Of a stretch of DNA of 64,000 nucleotides, positions 49,672 to 61,238 are shown piece after piece. Origin of the DNA: Pseudomonas putida S13.1.2 (GTDB lineage: Bacteria > Pseudomonadota > Gammaproteobacteria > Pseudomonadales > Pseudomonadaceae); assembly GCF_000498395.2 (NCBI RefSeq), contig NZ_CP010979.1, positions 3,658,001-3,722,000 of the forward strand, in the 5' to 3' direction. Position 1 is the stretch's first letter. Each line of letters begins with the position of its first letter. Below the pieces are notes generated by a model. That model worked only from the letters and a program-made list of their open reading frames with translations, made no database searches and was not told the origin of the DNA. The translations under genes and the position numbers were made by a program.

Positions 49672-51010
49672 CATGTAACGGCAATCGCATCCACAGCCGC
49701 AGCCCATGCTTGCCATTCTGCGCCCACAAGGTCCCGCCCTGGCGCTGAATGGCACTCCGGGCGATGCTCAAGCCCAGGCCAAAACCACCATCCCCCGGCC
49801 GAGAACCGTCCAGCCGCGAGAACGGCGCGAAGATCCGCTCCAGGTCCTCTTCTGCCACACCGCCGCCTTCATCCTCCAGCCACAGCCACCAATAACTGCC
49901 CTCGCGCTGCCCACCCAGGCGCACCACACCCTCGGCCGGCGAGTGACGAATGGCATTGCGCAAGATGTTTTCCAGTGCCTGGGCCAAGTGGTTGAGGTTG
50001 CCCTGCACCCAACAGTCGGCCGGTACTTCGCAGCGCAGGCGCGCGGGCGACCAGCCGCTTTCGTAGCTGGCATTCTCGGCCAGCAGTTCCCAAAGCGCGT
50101 GGACTTCGATGGGCTCCAGGTTCATCGGCGCACGTTCGGCGTCCTGCCAGGCCAGCTGCAGGGTGTCTTCCACCAACTGCTGCATGCAGTCCACTTCACG
50201 GGTCAGGCGTTCGCGCAGGCGCTGCAAGTCGGTTTCGCCGTCGCAGGCCACCCGTAACCGGCTCAATGGCGTGCGCATTTCGTGGGACAGGTCGCGCAGC
50301 AACTGCTGCTGCATGGCCACCGTGCCCTGCAGGCGCTCGGCCATCTGATCAAAGGCGCGGGCCAGCTCGCCCAGCTCGTCATGGCGGGCGATGGTGCGCG
50401 AGTCGAGGCGCGCCGATAACTGATCGGCGCGCCAGGCATTGGCCTGCTCGCGCAGCTGGTTCAGCGGCACGATCAACATGCGGTACAAGCCTACGCACAG
50501 CAGCAAGGTGAACAGGCCGGGGATGATGCCGTTGGTGACGATGCGCCACAGTAACCGGTACTGGTCCGGGTTGAACCGCTGCGGCAGTTCGATCACCAGC
50601 ATGCCCTGCTCCGGCGCCCCCGGGAACGGTATACGTACCCACGGCTGGTCGACACTGCGCCGGCTCATCGGCCAGTCGACACCACGCAGGCGCGTCAGCC
50701 GCTGCATGATCTGTGGGTCGAGGGTGGCGCTGTCGAGCGGCCGCAGGTTGATATCGAGCACGCCAATCCAACCCCGTTCGCGCTGATGCATCGCCGCCAC
50801 CCACTGGTCCAGCCCTTCCCGCCCACCGCTGCGCCAGGCCTGTTCAGCCTCGCCGGCATAGCCACGCAATGCCTGCCGCGCCGGTTCCGAGAGGAAGGCG
50901 TTCTGGATTTCCATGTGCCGGCCCCAGGTGTAACTGAGGCCGATCATCAGCAGGCAGAAGCCCACCAGCAGGATGGCCAGTTTCCAGAACAGCGAATGGC
51001 GGTCAAGCAT
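49619..51010 (-). CDS. Sensor histidine kinase, PirS-like
   Basis: 463 residues. Two membrane helices frame a periplasmic sensor (FWKLAILLVGFCLLMIGLSYTWG and IIPGLFTLLLCVGLYRMLIV, about residues 10 and 170). HAMP, HisKA (LLRDLSHEMRTPLSRLRVACDGETDLQRL) and ATPase (NHLAQALENILRNAIRHSP, EDEGGGVAEEDLERIF, GFGLGLSIARS) domains follow. It is the partner of the regulator gene three bases upstream. In Pseudomonas aeruginosa the pair next to gacS is PirRS, which controls the ferric enterobactin receptor PirA; here no receptor gene is adjacent. The last 20 or so residues (HVPAPSRVHPLPQAHHYS) are encoded by a REP sequence and are unlike the family. Confidence 0.88.
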   Translation of the reverse strand: MLDRHSLFWKLAILLVGFCLLMIGLSYTWGRHMEIQNAFLSEPARQALRGYAGEAEQAWRSGGREGLDQWVAAMHQRERGWIGVLDINLRPLDSATLDPQIMQRLTRLRGVDWPMSRRSVDQPWVRIPFPGAPEQGMLVIELPQRFNPDQYRLLWRIVTNGIIPGLFTLLLCVGLYRMLIVPLNQLREQANAWRADQLSARLDSRTIARHDELGELARAFDQMAERLQGTVAMQQQLLRDLSHEMRTPLSRLRVACDGETDLQRLRERLTREVDCMQQLVEDTLQLAWQDAERAPMNLEPIEVHALWELLAENASYESGWSPARLRCEVPADCWVQGNLNHLAQALENILRNAIRHSPAEGVVRLGGQREGSYWWLWLEDEGGGVAEEDLERIFAPFSRLDGSRPGDGGFGLGLSIARSAIQRQGGTLWAQNGKHGLRLWMRLPLHVPAPSRVHPLPQAHHYS

Positions 51011-51013
51011 GCT

Positions 51014-51733
51014 TCACTCCGCCTCGCTGGCGCTGAGCACGTAACCCTTGCCCCACACGGTACGGATTTGCCGTTCGTGATAGTCGATGCCCTTGAGCTT
51101 GCGGCGGATCTGGCTGACGTGCATGTCCAGGCTGCGGTCATGCCGTGAATAGCCGCGCTGCAACACCTGTTGGTAAAGGAACGGCTTGCTCAGGACATCC
51201 TCGAAGTTGCGATTGAGGATGTCGAACAGCCTGTATTCGCTGGGGGTCAGGCCCGCCAGGCGGCCATCCAGGCGTACGTCGCACAGCCCCTCGTCGAACT
51301 GCAGCTCGCCGCAGGCGGCATGCTCCAGCGGGGCTTGATAACGGCGTTCGAGGGCCACCCGGCGCAAGATTGCCTCGATGCGCACCTGCAGCTCGGCCAT
51401 GCTGAACGGCTTGGGCAGGTAATCGTCGGCCCCGCGCTGGAACCCGCTGATGCGATCGGCCTCTGCACCCAGTGCCGACATCAGGATCACCGGCGTCGCG
51501 CTGCACCTGCGCAACTGCGCCAAGGCATCCAGGCCGTTCAGCCCGGGCAGCAGGATATCCATCAGCACCACATCGAAAACCTGGCGACCCGCCGTTTCCA
51601 GCCCCTCCAGACCATTACGGCACCAGGTTACCTGGAAGCCGCCGCGTTGCAGCTCTTCGTGCAGATAGGCACCCAGGACCGGGTCGTCCTCGATGGCGAG
51701 GATATTGGAGTTGTAAATAGCTACAGGATTCAT
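51014..51733 (-). CDS. Response regulator, OmpR/PhoB family, PirR-like
   Basis: 239 residues. The receiver domain begins NILAIEDDPVLGAYLHEELQRGGFQVTWCRNGLEG; the phospho-accepting aspartate is in VVLMDILLPG and the conserved lysine in DDYLPKPFSMAEL. The C-terminal winged helix includes LTPSEYRLFDILNR and RSLDMHVSQIRRKLKGIDYHERQIRTVWGKGYVL. The ATG at 51733 was chosen over the longer ORF because the receiver then starts near the N-terminus. Synteny with P. aeruginosa points to PirR. The genes upstream are on the other strand (gacS), with a 193-bp gap. Confidence 0.9.
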   Translation of the reverse strand: MNPVAIYNSNILAIEDDPVLGAYLHEELQRGGFQVTWCRNGLEGLETAGRQVFDVVLMDILLPGLNGLDALAQLRRCSATPVILMSALGAEADRISGFQRGADDYLPKPFSMAELQVRIEAILRRVALERRYQAPLEHAACGELQFDEGLCDVRLDGRLAGLTPSEYRLFDILNRNFEDVLSKPFLYQQVLQRGYSRHDRSLDMHVSQIRRKLKGIDYHERQIRTVWGKGYVLSASEAE

Positions 51734-51926
51734 TGGCAACTGCCATTTATTCTCAATTGCGCAATTATTGAGCATCCAATGCCTGCCAGGCAACCGCCCT
51801 GCGACCAATGCCCCGGCAATGCTGCAAAACAGCTACTAAAGAGGTGCAATAGCGCCGCAGGCAGAGTAACTTCCCGGGTTGGCCGTCATCGCTTGACGGC
51901 ATCCAGGCACATGACAGGAGGCGAGT

Positions 51927-54710
<2,784 letters not shown>

Positions 54711-54723
54711 GAGGAGCCTTACC

Positions 54724-55713
54724 ATGCGCGTCCTGTTGTTCAGCAGCCAGCATTACGACCAGGAAAGTTTCACCCAGGCCGCCAATGGCAGCGCGCTGGA
54801 GCTGCATTTCCAGCCCGCCCGCCTGACCCTCGACACCGCCGCCCTGGCCAGTGGCTACGAAGCCGTTTGTGCCTTCATCAATGACGAACTCGACGCCCCG
54901 GTGCTCCAGCGCCTGGCCGAAGGCGGCACCCGCCTGATCGCCCTGCGTTCGGCCGGCTACAACCACGTCGACCTGGCCGCTGCCCAGCGCCTCGGCCTTG
55001 CCGTGGTTCGCGTGCCGGCCTACTCGCCACACGCCGTGGCCGAACACGCCGTGGCGCTGATCCTGGCCCTCAACCGGCGCCTGCACCGGGCCTACAACCG
55101 CACCCGCGAAGGCGACTTCACCTTGCACGGGCTGACCGGTTTCGACCTGCACGGCAAAACCGTCGGCGTGGTCGGCACCGGCCAGATCGGCGCCGCCTTC
55201 GCCCGCATCATGGCCGGCTTCGGCTGCCAACTGCTGGCCTATGACCCGTACCCCAACCCGGAACTGCTGGCCCTCGGCGCCCGCTACCTGACGTTGCCCG
55301 AGCTGCTGCGCGAAGCCCGTATCATCAGCCTCCACTGCCCGCTGACCGAGCACACCCGGCACCTGATCAATGCACAAAGCCTGGCCCAACTGCAGCACGG
55401 CGCCATGCTGATCAATACGGGCCGTGGCGCACTGGTCCACACCCCGGCTCTGATCGACGCGCTGAAAAGCGGCCAGCTTGGCTACCTGGGCCTGGACGTC
55501 TACGAAGAAGAAGCCCAGCTGTTCTTCGAGGACCGCTCCGACTTGCCCCTGCAGGACGATGTACTGGCCCGCCTGCTCACCTTCCCCAATGTGATCATCA
55601 CTGCCCATCAGGCCTTCCTCACCCGCGAGGCGCTGGACGCCATTGCCGCGACCACGCTGGACAACATCAACCGCTGGGCGGCAGGCAATCCACAGAATCT
55701 GGTAATGGGTTAG
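54724..55713 (+). CDS. ldhA: D-lactate dehydrogenase (fermentative, NAD-dependent)
   Basis: 329 residues. Enzyme of the D-2-hydroxyacid dehydrogenase family, reducing pyruvate to D-lactate. MRVLLFSSQHYDQESF opens it; NAD binding motif is GKTVGVVGTGQIGAAFARIMAGFG; the catalytic arginine is in NTGRGALVHTPAL, the glutamate in LGLDVYEEEAQLFF and the histidine in VIITAHQAFLTREA. The order gacS-ldhA is the same in many pseudomonads. The ATG at 54724 follows AGGAGG; a longer frame from 54673 would overlap gacS. Confidence 0.94.
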   Translation: MRVLLFSSQHYDQESFTQAANGSALELHFQPARLTLDTAALASGYEAVCAFINDELDAPVLQRLAEGGTRLIALRSAGYNHVDLAAAQRLGLAVVRVPAYSPHAVAEHAVALILALNRRLHRAYNRTREGDFTLHGLTGFDLHGKTVGVVGTGQIGAAFARIMAGFGCQLLAYDPYPNPELLALGARYLTLPELLREARIISLHCPLTEHTRHLINAQSLAQLQHGAMLINTGRGALVHTPALIDALKSGQLGYLGLDVYEEEAQLFFEDRSDLPLQDDVLARLLTFPNVIITAHQAFLTREALDAIAATTLDNINRWAAGNPQNLVMG

Positions 55714-55744
55714 TGCTAGGATACGCGGCATTTCTGGAGGACCC

Positions 55745-56182
55745 ATGGTCGAGCACGATTTCCGCTACACCCTTTTCAACCCGCAACACACCCTGATCGA
55801 GTGCCGTGCACTGGTGCCGGGCCGCTATCAGGTCACCGGCAACGGCGGCTCGATGCATAAAGGCGACACCCTGCTGGTGACCCTCAAGGGCAGCAAGGAC
55901 TTGTCCATGCGACTGACCGTGGACAGCGTGCGCCACCTGATCAACCCGCGCGGCCAGTGGGTCGCCGTGGCCAGCGGACCGGTGTTCAACGAACTGGAAA
56001 TCCTTACCTGGCAGGTCGAGTGCGACAGCTGCGACGCCGTGCTGGATTTCGAATTTGCCGTGGACGCCAAGTTGGGCAAGAAAGCCCGGCAGCCGGCCGC
56101 CAGCGCACGCATTGCCGAACTCGGCTGGGCCAGCCGTGGCGAAAAACACCTGTGCCCGCGTTGCCAGGAGAGCGCCGAGTGA
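55745..56182 (+). CDS. Conserved protein with a four-cysteine zinc-ribbon-like pattern
   Basis: 145 residues. The N-terminal half is beta-rich (MVEHDFRYTLFNPQHTLIECRALVPGRYQVTGNGGSMHKGDTLLVTLKGSKDLSM). The C-terminal half has CDSC and, 48 residues on, CPRC, a CX2C...CX2C arrangement consistent with a metal site. No membrane segment or signal peptide. Function unknown. Start 31 bp after ldhA; its stop overlaps the GTG of the next gene, so these are cotranscribed. Confidence 0.85.
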   Translation: MVEHDFRYTLFNPQHTLIECRALVPGRYQVTGNGGSMHKGDTLLVTLKGSKDLSMRLTVDSVRHLINPRGQWVAVASGPVFNELEILTWQVECDSCDAVLDFEFAVDAKLGKKARQPAASARIAELGWASRGEKHLCPRCQESAE

Positions 56183-56583
56183 AGAATCTGCTGACCGGCG
56201 TGCTGATTGCCACCGGCCTGCTCGGCTGCGCCGCACAACCTTCAAAGCTGCAACAGGAGCGCAGCTACGTGCTGGAGTGGATTGGCGAACGCCCGCTGAT
56301 CGACTACAGCCACCTGACCCTCACCCTGGCCAGCGACGGCCGCGCCTACGGCAATGGCGGCTGCAACCACTGGTTTGCGCCGTATACGCTGGAGGGCGAG
56401 CGCCTGAGCTTCGGCAAGGTCGGCAAGACCCGCAAGCTGTGCGCGCCGGCGTTGATGGAGCAGGAAAAGCGCTTTTTGCAGGCGCTGGAAACCGTAGAGC
56501 GCTGGGATGTGTCGCCGGTGGAGCAGATGCGCTTCTGGCCGGCCGAGGGCAAGCCACTGCGGTTCTGGCCTGAGGAAGGCTGA
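56179..56583 (+). CDS. META/HslJ-domain lipoprotein
   Basis: 134 residues from a GTG at 56179 that overlaps the preceding stop (GTGA) and has AGGAGAG upstream. The signal sequence (M)KNLLTGVLIATGLLGCAAQ ends in the lipobox LLGC. The mature part (SYVLEWIGERPLIDYSHLTLTLASDGRAYGNGGCNHWFAPYTLEGERLSFGKVGKTRKLC) is a META domain, with the GxGGCN turn; HslJ-like members are linked to heat or drug resistance. The longer frame from 55957 overlaps the previous gene and is wrong. Confidence 0.85.
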   Translation: MKNLLTGVLIATGLLGCAAQPSKLQQERSYVLEWIGERPLIDYSHLTLTLASDGRAYGNGGCNHWFAPYTLEGERLSFGKVGKTRKLCAPALMEQEKRFLQALETVERWDVSPVEQMRFWPAEGKPLRFWPEEG

Positions 56584-56591
56584 GGATTGCC

Positions 56592-56693
56592 GGGGCCGCT
56601 TTGCGGCCCTTCGCGGGCGCGCCCGCTCCCACAGTTTGTCGCGTCCCCCCTGTGGGAGCGGGCGTGCCCGCGAAGGGCCGCAAAGCGGCCCCA
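56592..56693. repeat. REP pair (inverted) with extended arms, GCGGGC-type
   Basis: GGGGCCGCTTTGCGGCCCTTCG and its complement frame two REPs; the two halves pair over about 43 bases with few mismatches. Between convergent META and thioredoxin-like genes, where it may terminate both. Confidence 0.85.
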
Positions 56694-56699
56694 ACTGCA

Positions 56700-57164
56700 T
56701 CAGGCGCCTTTCAGGGCCTTGATCTTGGCCTGCAGCCCTTCCAGGGTCTGCTCGCCCATCAATTGCTCACGCACCTTGCCCTTGTCATCGATGATGTAGG
56801 TGACCGGCAACGCCTCGCTGCGCGGCAGGTCATAGCGCTCGGCCGGGTCCTGGGCCAATACGGTAAAACCGATGCCCAGGGTTTCAGAGGCCTGTTTCAA
56901 GTCCTGCCCTTGCAAGCCATCGAAGTTCACCCCCACCACTTTGATACCATCGGCCGCCCACTGCTTGGCCGCCGCGTTCAACTCCGGGATTTCGGTACGG
57001 CACGGCCCGCACCATTCGGCCCAATAGTTGAGCACCAGCCAGTGCCCTTCGATCTGTTCGGCCTTAACCGTATTACCGTGTTGGTCCACGCCATAATCGG
57101 CACCGCAACCACCGAGCAACAGGCTCGCGGTGATGGCCAGTACTGCTGCCAGACGCCTTGCCAT
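56700..57164 (-). CDS. Thioredoxin-like (TlpA/ResA-type) lipoprotein
   Basis: 154 residues. A lipoprotein signal (MARRLAAVLAITASLLLGGCG) with lipobox LGGC. The thioredoxin fold has the redox motif WAEWCGPCRTEIPEL, and the cis-proline is in EALPVTYIIDDKGKV. Such anchored thioredoxins reduce apocytochrome c or other periplasmic thiols. No cytochrome maturation genes are adjacent, so the substrate is open. Divergent from arsC. Confidence 0.9.
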   Translation of the reverse strand: MARRLAAVLAITASLLLGGCGADYGVDQHGNTVKAEQIEGHWLVLNYWAEWCGPCRTEIPELNAAAKQWAADGIKVVGVNFDGLQGQDLKQASETLGIGFTVLAQDPAERYDLPRSEALPVTYIIDDKGKVREQLMGEQTLEGLQAKIKALKGA

Positions 57165-57249
57165 GGGTCAATCCTTCTCGAGTTTTAAAGCAAATTGGTC
57201 AGTCGCTGCGGTTAGAATAGCCGCCACACCCAGCTGGATGCGACCCGAC

Positions 57250-57603
57250 ATGACTGACCTGACGCTCTATCATAACCCGCGCTGCTCGAAATCCCGCGGC
57301 GCGCTGGAACTGCTCGAAGCCCGTGGGCTGGCGCCGACCATCGTGCGCTATCTGGAAACCCCGCCCGACGCCGCCACACTCAAGGCACTGCTCGACAAGC
57401 TGGGCCTTGCCCCACGCCAATTGCTGCGTACCGGCGAGGACGAATACAAAGCGCTGAACCTGGCCGACCCGGCACTGACCGACGCGCAACTGATCGAGGC
57501 CATGGCTCAGCACCCCAAACTGATCGAACGGCCGATTCTGGTTGCCGGCGACAAGGCCGTGGTAGGTCGCCCGCCCGAAAAAGTGCTGGAGATCCTGCCG
57601 TGA
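57250..57603 (+). CDS. arsC: Arsenate reductase (glutaredoxin-type ArsC)
   Basis: 117 residues. MTDLTLYHNPRCSKSRGALELLEARG carries the catalytic cysteine (residue 12) of the glutathione/glutaredoxin-linked ArsC family, and ILPRP-type loop is seen as LIERPILVAGDKAVVGRPPEKVLEIL with the RP motif. It reduces arsenate to arsenite. No ars operon (arsB, arsR) surrounds it; it is the first gene of arsC-wrbA-DUF2069, so a general redox role is possible. Its stop overlaps the wrbA GTG start. Confidence 0.92.
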   Translation: MTDLTLYHNPRCSKSRGALELLEARGLAPTIVRYLETPPDAATLKALLDKLGLAPRQLLRTGEDEYKALNLADPALTDAQLIEAMAQHPKLIERPILVAGDKAVVGRPPEKVLEILP

Positions 57604-58205
57604 GCGCCCCCTACATCCTGGTGCTGTATTACAGCCGCCATGGCTCGACCAGCGAAATGGCCCGGCACATCGCCCGCGGCATCGAACTGGCCGGCATGGA
57701 GGCACGCCTGCGCACAGTGCCCGCTATCTCTACCGAATGTGAAGCGGTGGCCCCGGACATTCCGGCCAGTGGGGCGCTGTACGCCACCCTGGACGACCTG
57801 CGCCACTGCGCAGGCCTGGTACTGGGCAGCCCGACCCGCTTCGGCAACATGGCGGCGCCGCTGAAGTATTTCCTGGATGGCACCAGTAGCCTGTGGCTGG
57901 GTGGTGAACTGGTCGGCAAGCCGGCGGGTGTGTTCACCTCTACCGCCAGTTTGCACGGTGGCCAGGAAACCACCCTGCTGTCGATGATGTTGCCGTTGAT
58001 GCACCACGGCATGCTGGTGATGGGCCTGCCGTACAGTGAGTCGGCCTTGCTGGAAACCCGCGGCGGCGGCACCCCTTACGGCGCCAGCCACCATGCGGGT
58101 GCTGATGGCAAGCGTGAACTCGATCAGCACGAGATCGCCCTGTGCCGCGCCCTGGGCCAACGCCTGGCGACCACGGCCAAGGCCCTGGAGGCCGCGCGTG
58201 GCTAA
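57600..58205 (+). CDS. wrbA: NAD(P)H:quinone oxidoreductase WrbA-type
   Basis: 201 residues, GTG start at 57600 overlapping the arsC stop. Flavodoxin-like fold that binds FMN: YILVLYYSRHGSTSEMARHIARG is the phosphate loop, and GSPTRFGNMAAPLKYFLDGTSSLW and FTSTASLHGGQETTLLSMMLPLMHHGMLVMGLPYSE are typical WrbA segments. It catalyses two-electron reduction of quinones and prevents semiquinone formation. Usual length. Confidence 0.95.
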   Translation: MSAPYILVLYYSRHGSTSEMARHIARGIELAGMEARLRTVPAISTECEAVAPDIPASGALYATLDDLRHCAGLVLGSPTRFGNMAAPLKYFLDGTSSLWLGGELVGKPAGVFTSTASLHGGQETTLLSMMLPLMHHGMLVMGLPYSESALLETRGGGTPYGASHHAGADGKRELDQHEIALCRALGQRLATTAKALEAARG

Positions 58206-58611
58206 AAAGCCCAAGGTGTTGCCGCCACTGGAGTGGCTGGCACCGCGCCTGCGCCTGACGCGGGCGCTGAGCCTGGCGTTCTTCTTCGGCCTGATCGCCC
58301 TGCTGGTGGTGAACAACCTGTGGTTCGCCAACCTGCATGGGGCGCGAGTCGGGGTGATTCTGGCGATCGAACTGGTACCGCTGCTGCTGCTGTTGCCGGG
58401 CATGCTGACAGGCAGCGCCCGGGCACATGCCTGGGCCTGTTTCGTGGTGAATATCTATTTCATCAAGGGCGTGCTGGCGGCGTTCGACCCGGCGCGGGCG
58501 ATGTTTGGCTGGGTTGAAGTGCTGGTGAGCCTGGGGTTGTTCATTGCCGGGCTGCTGTATGTGCGCTGGAAGTTCCAGCATGAGCGGCGCATGGCGGGCG
58601 AAGGGAGTTGA
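58198..58611 (+). CDS. DUF2069 membrane protein
   Basis: 137 residues from a GTG at 58198 that overlaps the wrbA end by eight bases. About four helices (LSLAFFFGLIALLVVNNLWFAN, VGVILAIELVPLLLLLPGML, AWACFVVNIYFIKGVLAAF, VLVSLGLFIAGLLYVRWKF). The pattern matches DUF2069 proteins, which sit after wrbA in many gammaproteobacteria. Function unknown. The in-frame start at 58036 would overlap wrbA heavily. Confidence 0.9.
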   Translation: MAKKPKVLPPLEWLAPRLRLTRALSLAFFFGLIALLVVNNLWFANLHGARVGVILAIELVPLLLLLPGMLTGSARAHAWACFVVNIYFIKGVLAAFDPARAMFGWVEVLVSLGLFIAGLLYVRWKFQHERRMAGEGS

Positions 58612-58628
58612 ATTCGGGGGCTGCCCTG

Positions 58629-58735
58629 CAGCCCAATCGCCGGCAAGCCAGCTCCCACAAAGTCCTCACAGGTTCTGAATGCTGTGCAATACCTGTGGGA
58701 GCCTGGCTTGCCGGCGATGGGCCGCACAGCGGCCC
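58629..58735. repeat. REP pair (inverted), CCGGCAAGCCAGC-type
   Basis: ATCGCCGGCAAGCCAGCTCC and its near-complement GGAGCCTGGCTTGCCGGCGA, the second REP subtype, between the convergent DUF2069 and Tag-like genes. Confidence 0.85.
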
Positions 58736-58743
58736 CGACAATC

Positions 58744-59415
58744 TCAATGGTTGACGGTATGCGCCAGCATCACCGACAACTGGCACAGCGGCCGCCCACT
58801 CTCTGCATGCCACTGGTTGAATGCCTGCTGCACCAACGCCAGGTCGCGTTGACTGGTCGGCTGCTTGTCGATCACCTTCTGTGCGATCAACGCCGCCGCC
58901 ATGTCATCGGTAGGGATGAAGGTGTCCTTGCCGACCATGCGCAAAAAACGCGGCGCCGACAACCCGCCCAGCTGGTTGCCGTGCTTGGCCAGATACTTCC
59001 ACAAGCCGACGATGTCGGTCACCGGCCAGTCGGCGATGAAGGCGCCGAAACTGCCCTTTTCCTTGGTCACGTCGAGGATCATTTGCGCGTTGCGCGGCAC
59101 GCTCTTGAGCTTGCCCAGGTGGCGGATGATGCGCTCGTCCTGCATCAGCCGCTCAAGGTGCTCGGCGCCCATCAGCACCACCTTCTCCGGGTCGAAACCG
59201 AAAAACACCTGCTCGAACGCTGGCCACTTGGCATCCACCAGGCTGTGCTTGAGCCCGGCGCGGAACACGCGCAGGGCCAGTGTCGACAAGTAGCGGTCGT
59301 CGCTGATGCCCTGCAGCTGCGCCGACGTGCGCGGCTGCGGCAGGAAGGCCTCCAGTGCCTGGGCCGAGCCAAAGCGGTTCAGGCAGTACTCATGCAGCCA
59401 CTGATAGTCGCGCAT
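58744..59415 (-). CDS. DNA-3-methyladenine glycosylase I-like protein
   Basis: 223 residues. MRDYQWLHEYCLNRFGSAQALEAFLPQPRTSAQLQGISDDRYLSTLALRVFRAGLKHSLVDAKWPAFEQVFFGFDPEKV matches the Tag family in its first half (the RVFRAGL...WPAFEQ segment corresponds to the glycosylase helix region), and PTDDMAAALIAQKVIDKQPTSQRDLALVQQAFNQWHAESGR lies at the end. The family removes 3-methyladenine from DNA; this divergent form is widespread in pseudomonads and its substrate is not proven. It precedes no operon partner except ttcA, 4 bp upstream on the same strand. Confidence 0.82.
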   Translation of the reverse strand: MRDYQWLHEYCLNRFGSAQALEAFLPQPRTSAQLQGISDDRYLSTLALRVFRAGLKHSLVDAKWPAFEQVFFGFDPEKVVLMGAEHLERLMQDERIIRHLGKLKSVPRNAQMILDVTKEKGSFGAFIADWPVTDIVGLWKYLAKHGNQLGGLSAPRFLRMVGKDTFIPTDDMAAALIAQKVIDKQPTSQRDLALVQQAFNQWHAESGRPLCQLSVMLAHTVNH

Positions 59416-59419
59416 GGGC

Positions 59420-60244
59420 TCAGATGTTCAGCACGTCGAGGAAGCGCGGCGTTGCGTTCTCGTCGATCTTCAGGCTGGTAAAGTCGAACAGGTTGCGGTC
59501 GGCCAGTTGCGACGGCGCCACGTTCTGCAGGGCACGGAAGATGCTCTCGGTACGGCCCGGGTGCTTGCGCTCCCATTCCACCAGCATGTCCTTGACCACC
59601 TGGCGCTGCAGGTTTTCCTGAGAGCCGCACAGGTTGCACGGGATGATCGGGAATTCCTTCATGTCCGAGTAGGCCTGGATGTCCTTCTCGCTGCAGTACG
59701 CCAGCGGGCGGATCACCACGTTGCGGCCGTCGTCGGCGCGCAGCTTCGGCGGCATGCCCTTGAGCGCGCCGTTGAAGAACATGTTGAGGAAGAAGGTTTC
59801 GACGATGTCGTCGCGGTGGTGCCCCAGCGCCATCTTGGTGGCGCCGATTTCGTCGGCAAAGGTGTACAGGGTGCCACGGCGCAGGCGCGAGCACAGCGAA
59901 CATGTGGTCTTGCCCTCGGGTACCAGTTCCTTGACCACCGAATAGGTGTCTTTTTCGACGATGTGGTACTCGACGCCCAGCTCCTTGAGGTACGCAGGCA
60001 GCACGTGCTCAGGAAAGCCCGGCTGTTTCTGGTCCATGTTCACCGCGACGATCTCGAACTTGATCGGTGCCACCTTCTGCAGGTGCAACAGAACGTCGAG
60101 CATGGTGTAGCTGTCCTTGCCGCCGGACAGGCAGACCATGACCTTGTCGCCATCCTCGATCATGTTGAAGTCGGTGATGGCTTCGCCGGCGAGACGACGC
60201 AGGCGTTTTTGCAGTTTGTTCTGGTTGACCGAGAGGGTGCCCAT
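59420..60244 (-). CDS. ttcA: tRNA 2-thiocytidine(32) synthetase TtcA
   Basis: 274 residues from the ATG at 60244. It thiolates C32 of some tRNAs with ATP and an iron-sulfur cluster. The PP-loop motif is VMVCLSGGKDSYTML. The two CXXC pairs that bind the cluster are TTCSLCSRLRRG and IPCNLCGSQENL. The GHHRDDIVETFFLNMFF segment is also diagnostic. The ORF to 60271 adds nine unlikely residues. Confidence 0.96.
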   Translation of the reverse strand: MGTLSVNQNKLQKRLRRLAGEAITDFNMIEDGDKVMVCLSGGKDSYTMLDVLLHLQKVAPIKFEIVAVNMDQKQPGFPEHVLPAYLKELGVEYHIVEKDTYSVVKELVPEGKTTCSLCSRLRRGTLYTFADEIGATKMALGHHRDDIVETFFLNMFFNGALKGMPPKLRADDGRNVVIRPLAYCSEKDIQAYSDMKEFPIIPCNLCGSQENLQRQVVKDMLVEWERKHPGRTESIFRALQNVAPSQLADRNLFDFTSLKIDENATPRFLDVLNI

Positions 60245-60507
60245 AGCGCTTGGATCCGCGAGGTGTGACAAAAGCCGGCTATTTTACGCACAAACGCAGC
60301 ATCGCTGTAGGCATTCCGATAAAGACTTCGATGTAATCAACAGCCCCGCCGACAGCGCAATTTGCTCTAAAAAGCACGGTTCATGCCGGTAACCGCTTCC
60401 TATACTGCGACATAAGGCCACATTACCGCTTGCATCGGTGTTTCGGGCCTCGGGCCGCTTGCGCTCCATCTGGGGGGCGTTTGGCAACATTGAGAGGAGT
60501 GATCGGC

Positions 60508-61107
60508 ATGATTCATCACGTTGTGGGGCTGTTTACCCATCCCGATCAGGAATGGCGGGAAATTCGTGGCGAAGACGAAACCATCAGCCACATGTACCTG
60601 ACGCATACCTTGATCCTGGCAGCAATCCCTGCCATTTCCGCCTTCATCGGCACTACCCAGGTTGGCTGGGTAATCGGGGACCGGCCAGCGGTCATGCTGA
60701 CCATGGAAAGCGCCATCTGGATGAGCATCATGTCGTACCTTGCCATGCTCGGCGGGGTGGCGGTGATGGGCGCGTTCATCCACTGGATGGCCCGCACCTA
60801 CGACGCCAATCCGTCGATGGCGCAGTGCATCGCCTTTGCCACCTACACCGCCACACCACTGTTCATCGGCGGCCTGGCGGCCCTGTACCCACACCTGTGG
60901 CTGGGCATGCTGATTGGCACTGCCGCCATCTGCTACACGGTGTACCTGCTGTATGTCGGCCTGCCGACGTTCATGAACATACCGTCCGACGAAGGCTTCC
61001 TGTTCTCCAGCTCCGTGCTGGCGGTGGGCCTTGTGGTGCTGGTGGCGATCATGGCCGCCACGGTAATTATCTGGGGACTGGGCGTGGGGCCCGTCTACAC
61101 CAACTAG
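60508..61107 (+). CDS. Yip1-family inner-membrane protein
   Basis: 199 residues from the ATG at 60508, preceded by GAGGAG. It starts MIHHVVGLFTHPDQEWREIRGEDETISHMYLTHTLILAAIPAISAFIG, and five helices follow (the last LVVLVAIMAATVIIWGLGVG), the bacterial Yip1 pattern. Function unknown in bacteria. A hairpin (GGCCGCC-GCAA-GGCGGCC, about 61142-61160) without a T-run follows. Frames that begin at 60430 or 60438 add a leader without coding character. Confidence 0.88.
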   Translation: MIHHVVGLFTHPDQEWREIRGEDETISHMYLTHTLILAAIPAISAFIGTTQVGWVIGDRPAVMLTMESAIWMSIMSYLAMLGGVAVMGAFIHWMARTYDANPSMAQCIAFATYTATPLFIGGLAALYPHLWLGMLIGTAAICYTVYLLYVGLPTFMNIPSDEGFLFSSSVLAVGLVVLVAIMAATVIIWGLGVGPVYTN

Positions 61108-61238
61108 AACAGACTTAACCAACACTGGGGCATCAACCAGGGGCCGCCGCAAGGCGGCCTCTGGCTGTGCGCTGACCGGTGGCTCGGCAGGCCGCCGGTG
61201 CTTGCGGCATAATGCCGGGTCAGGAGAACCGCCCCACC

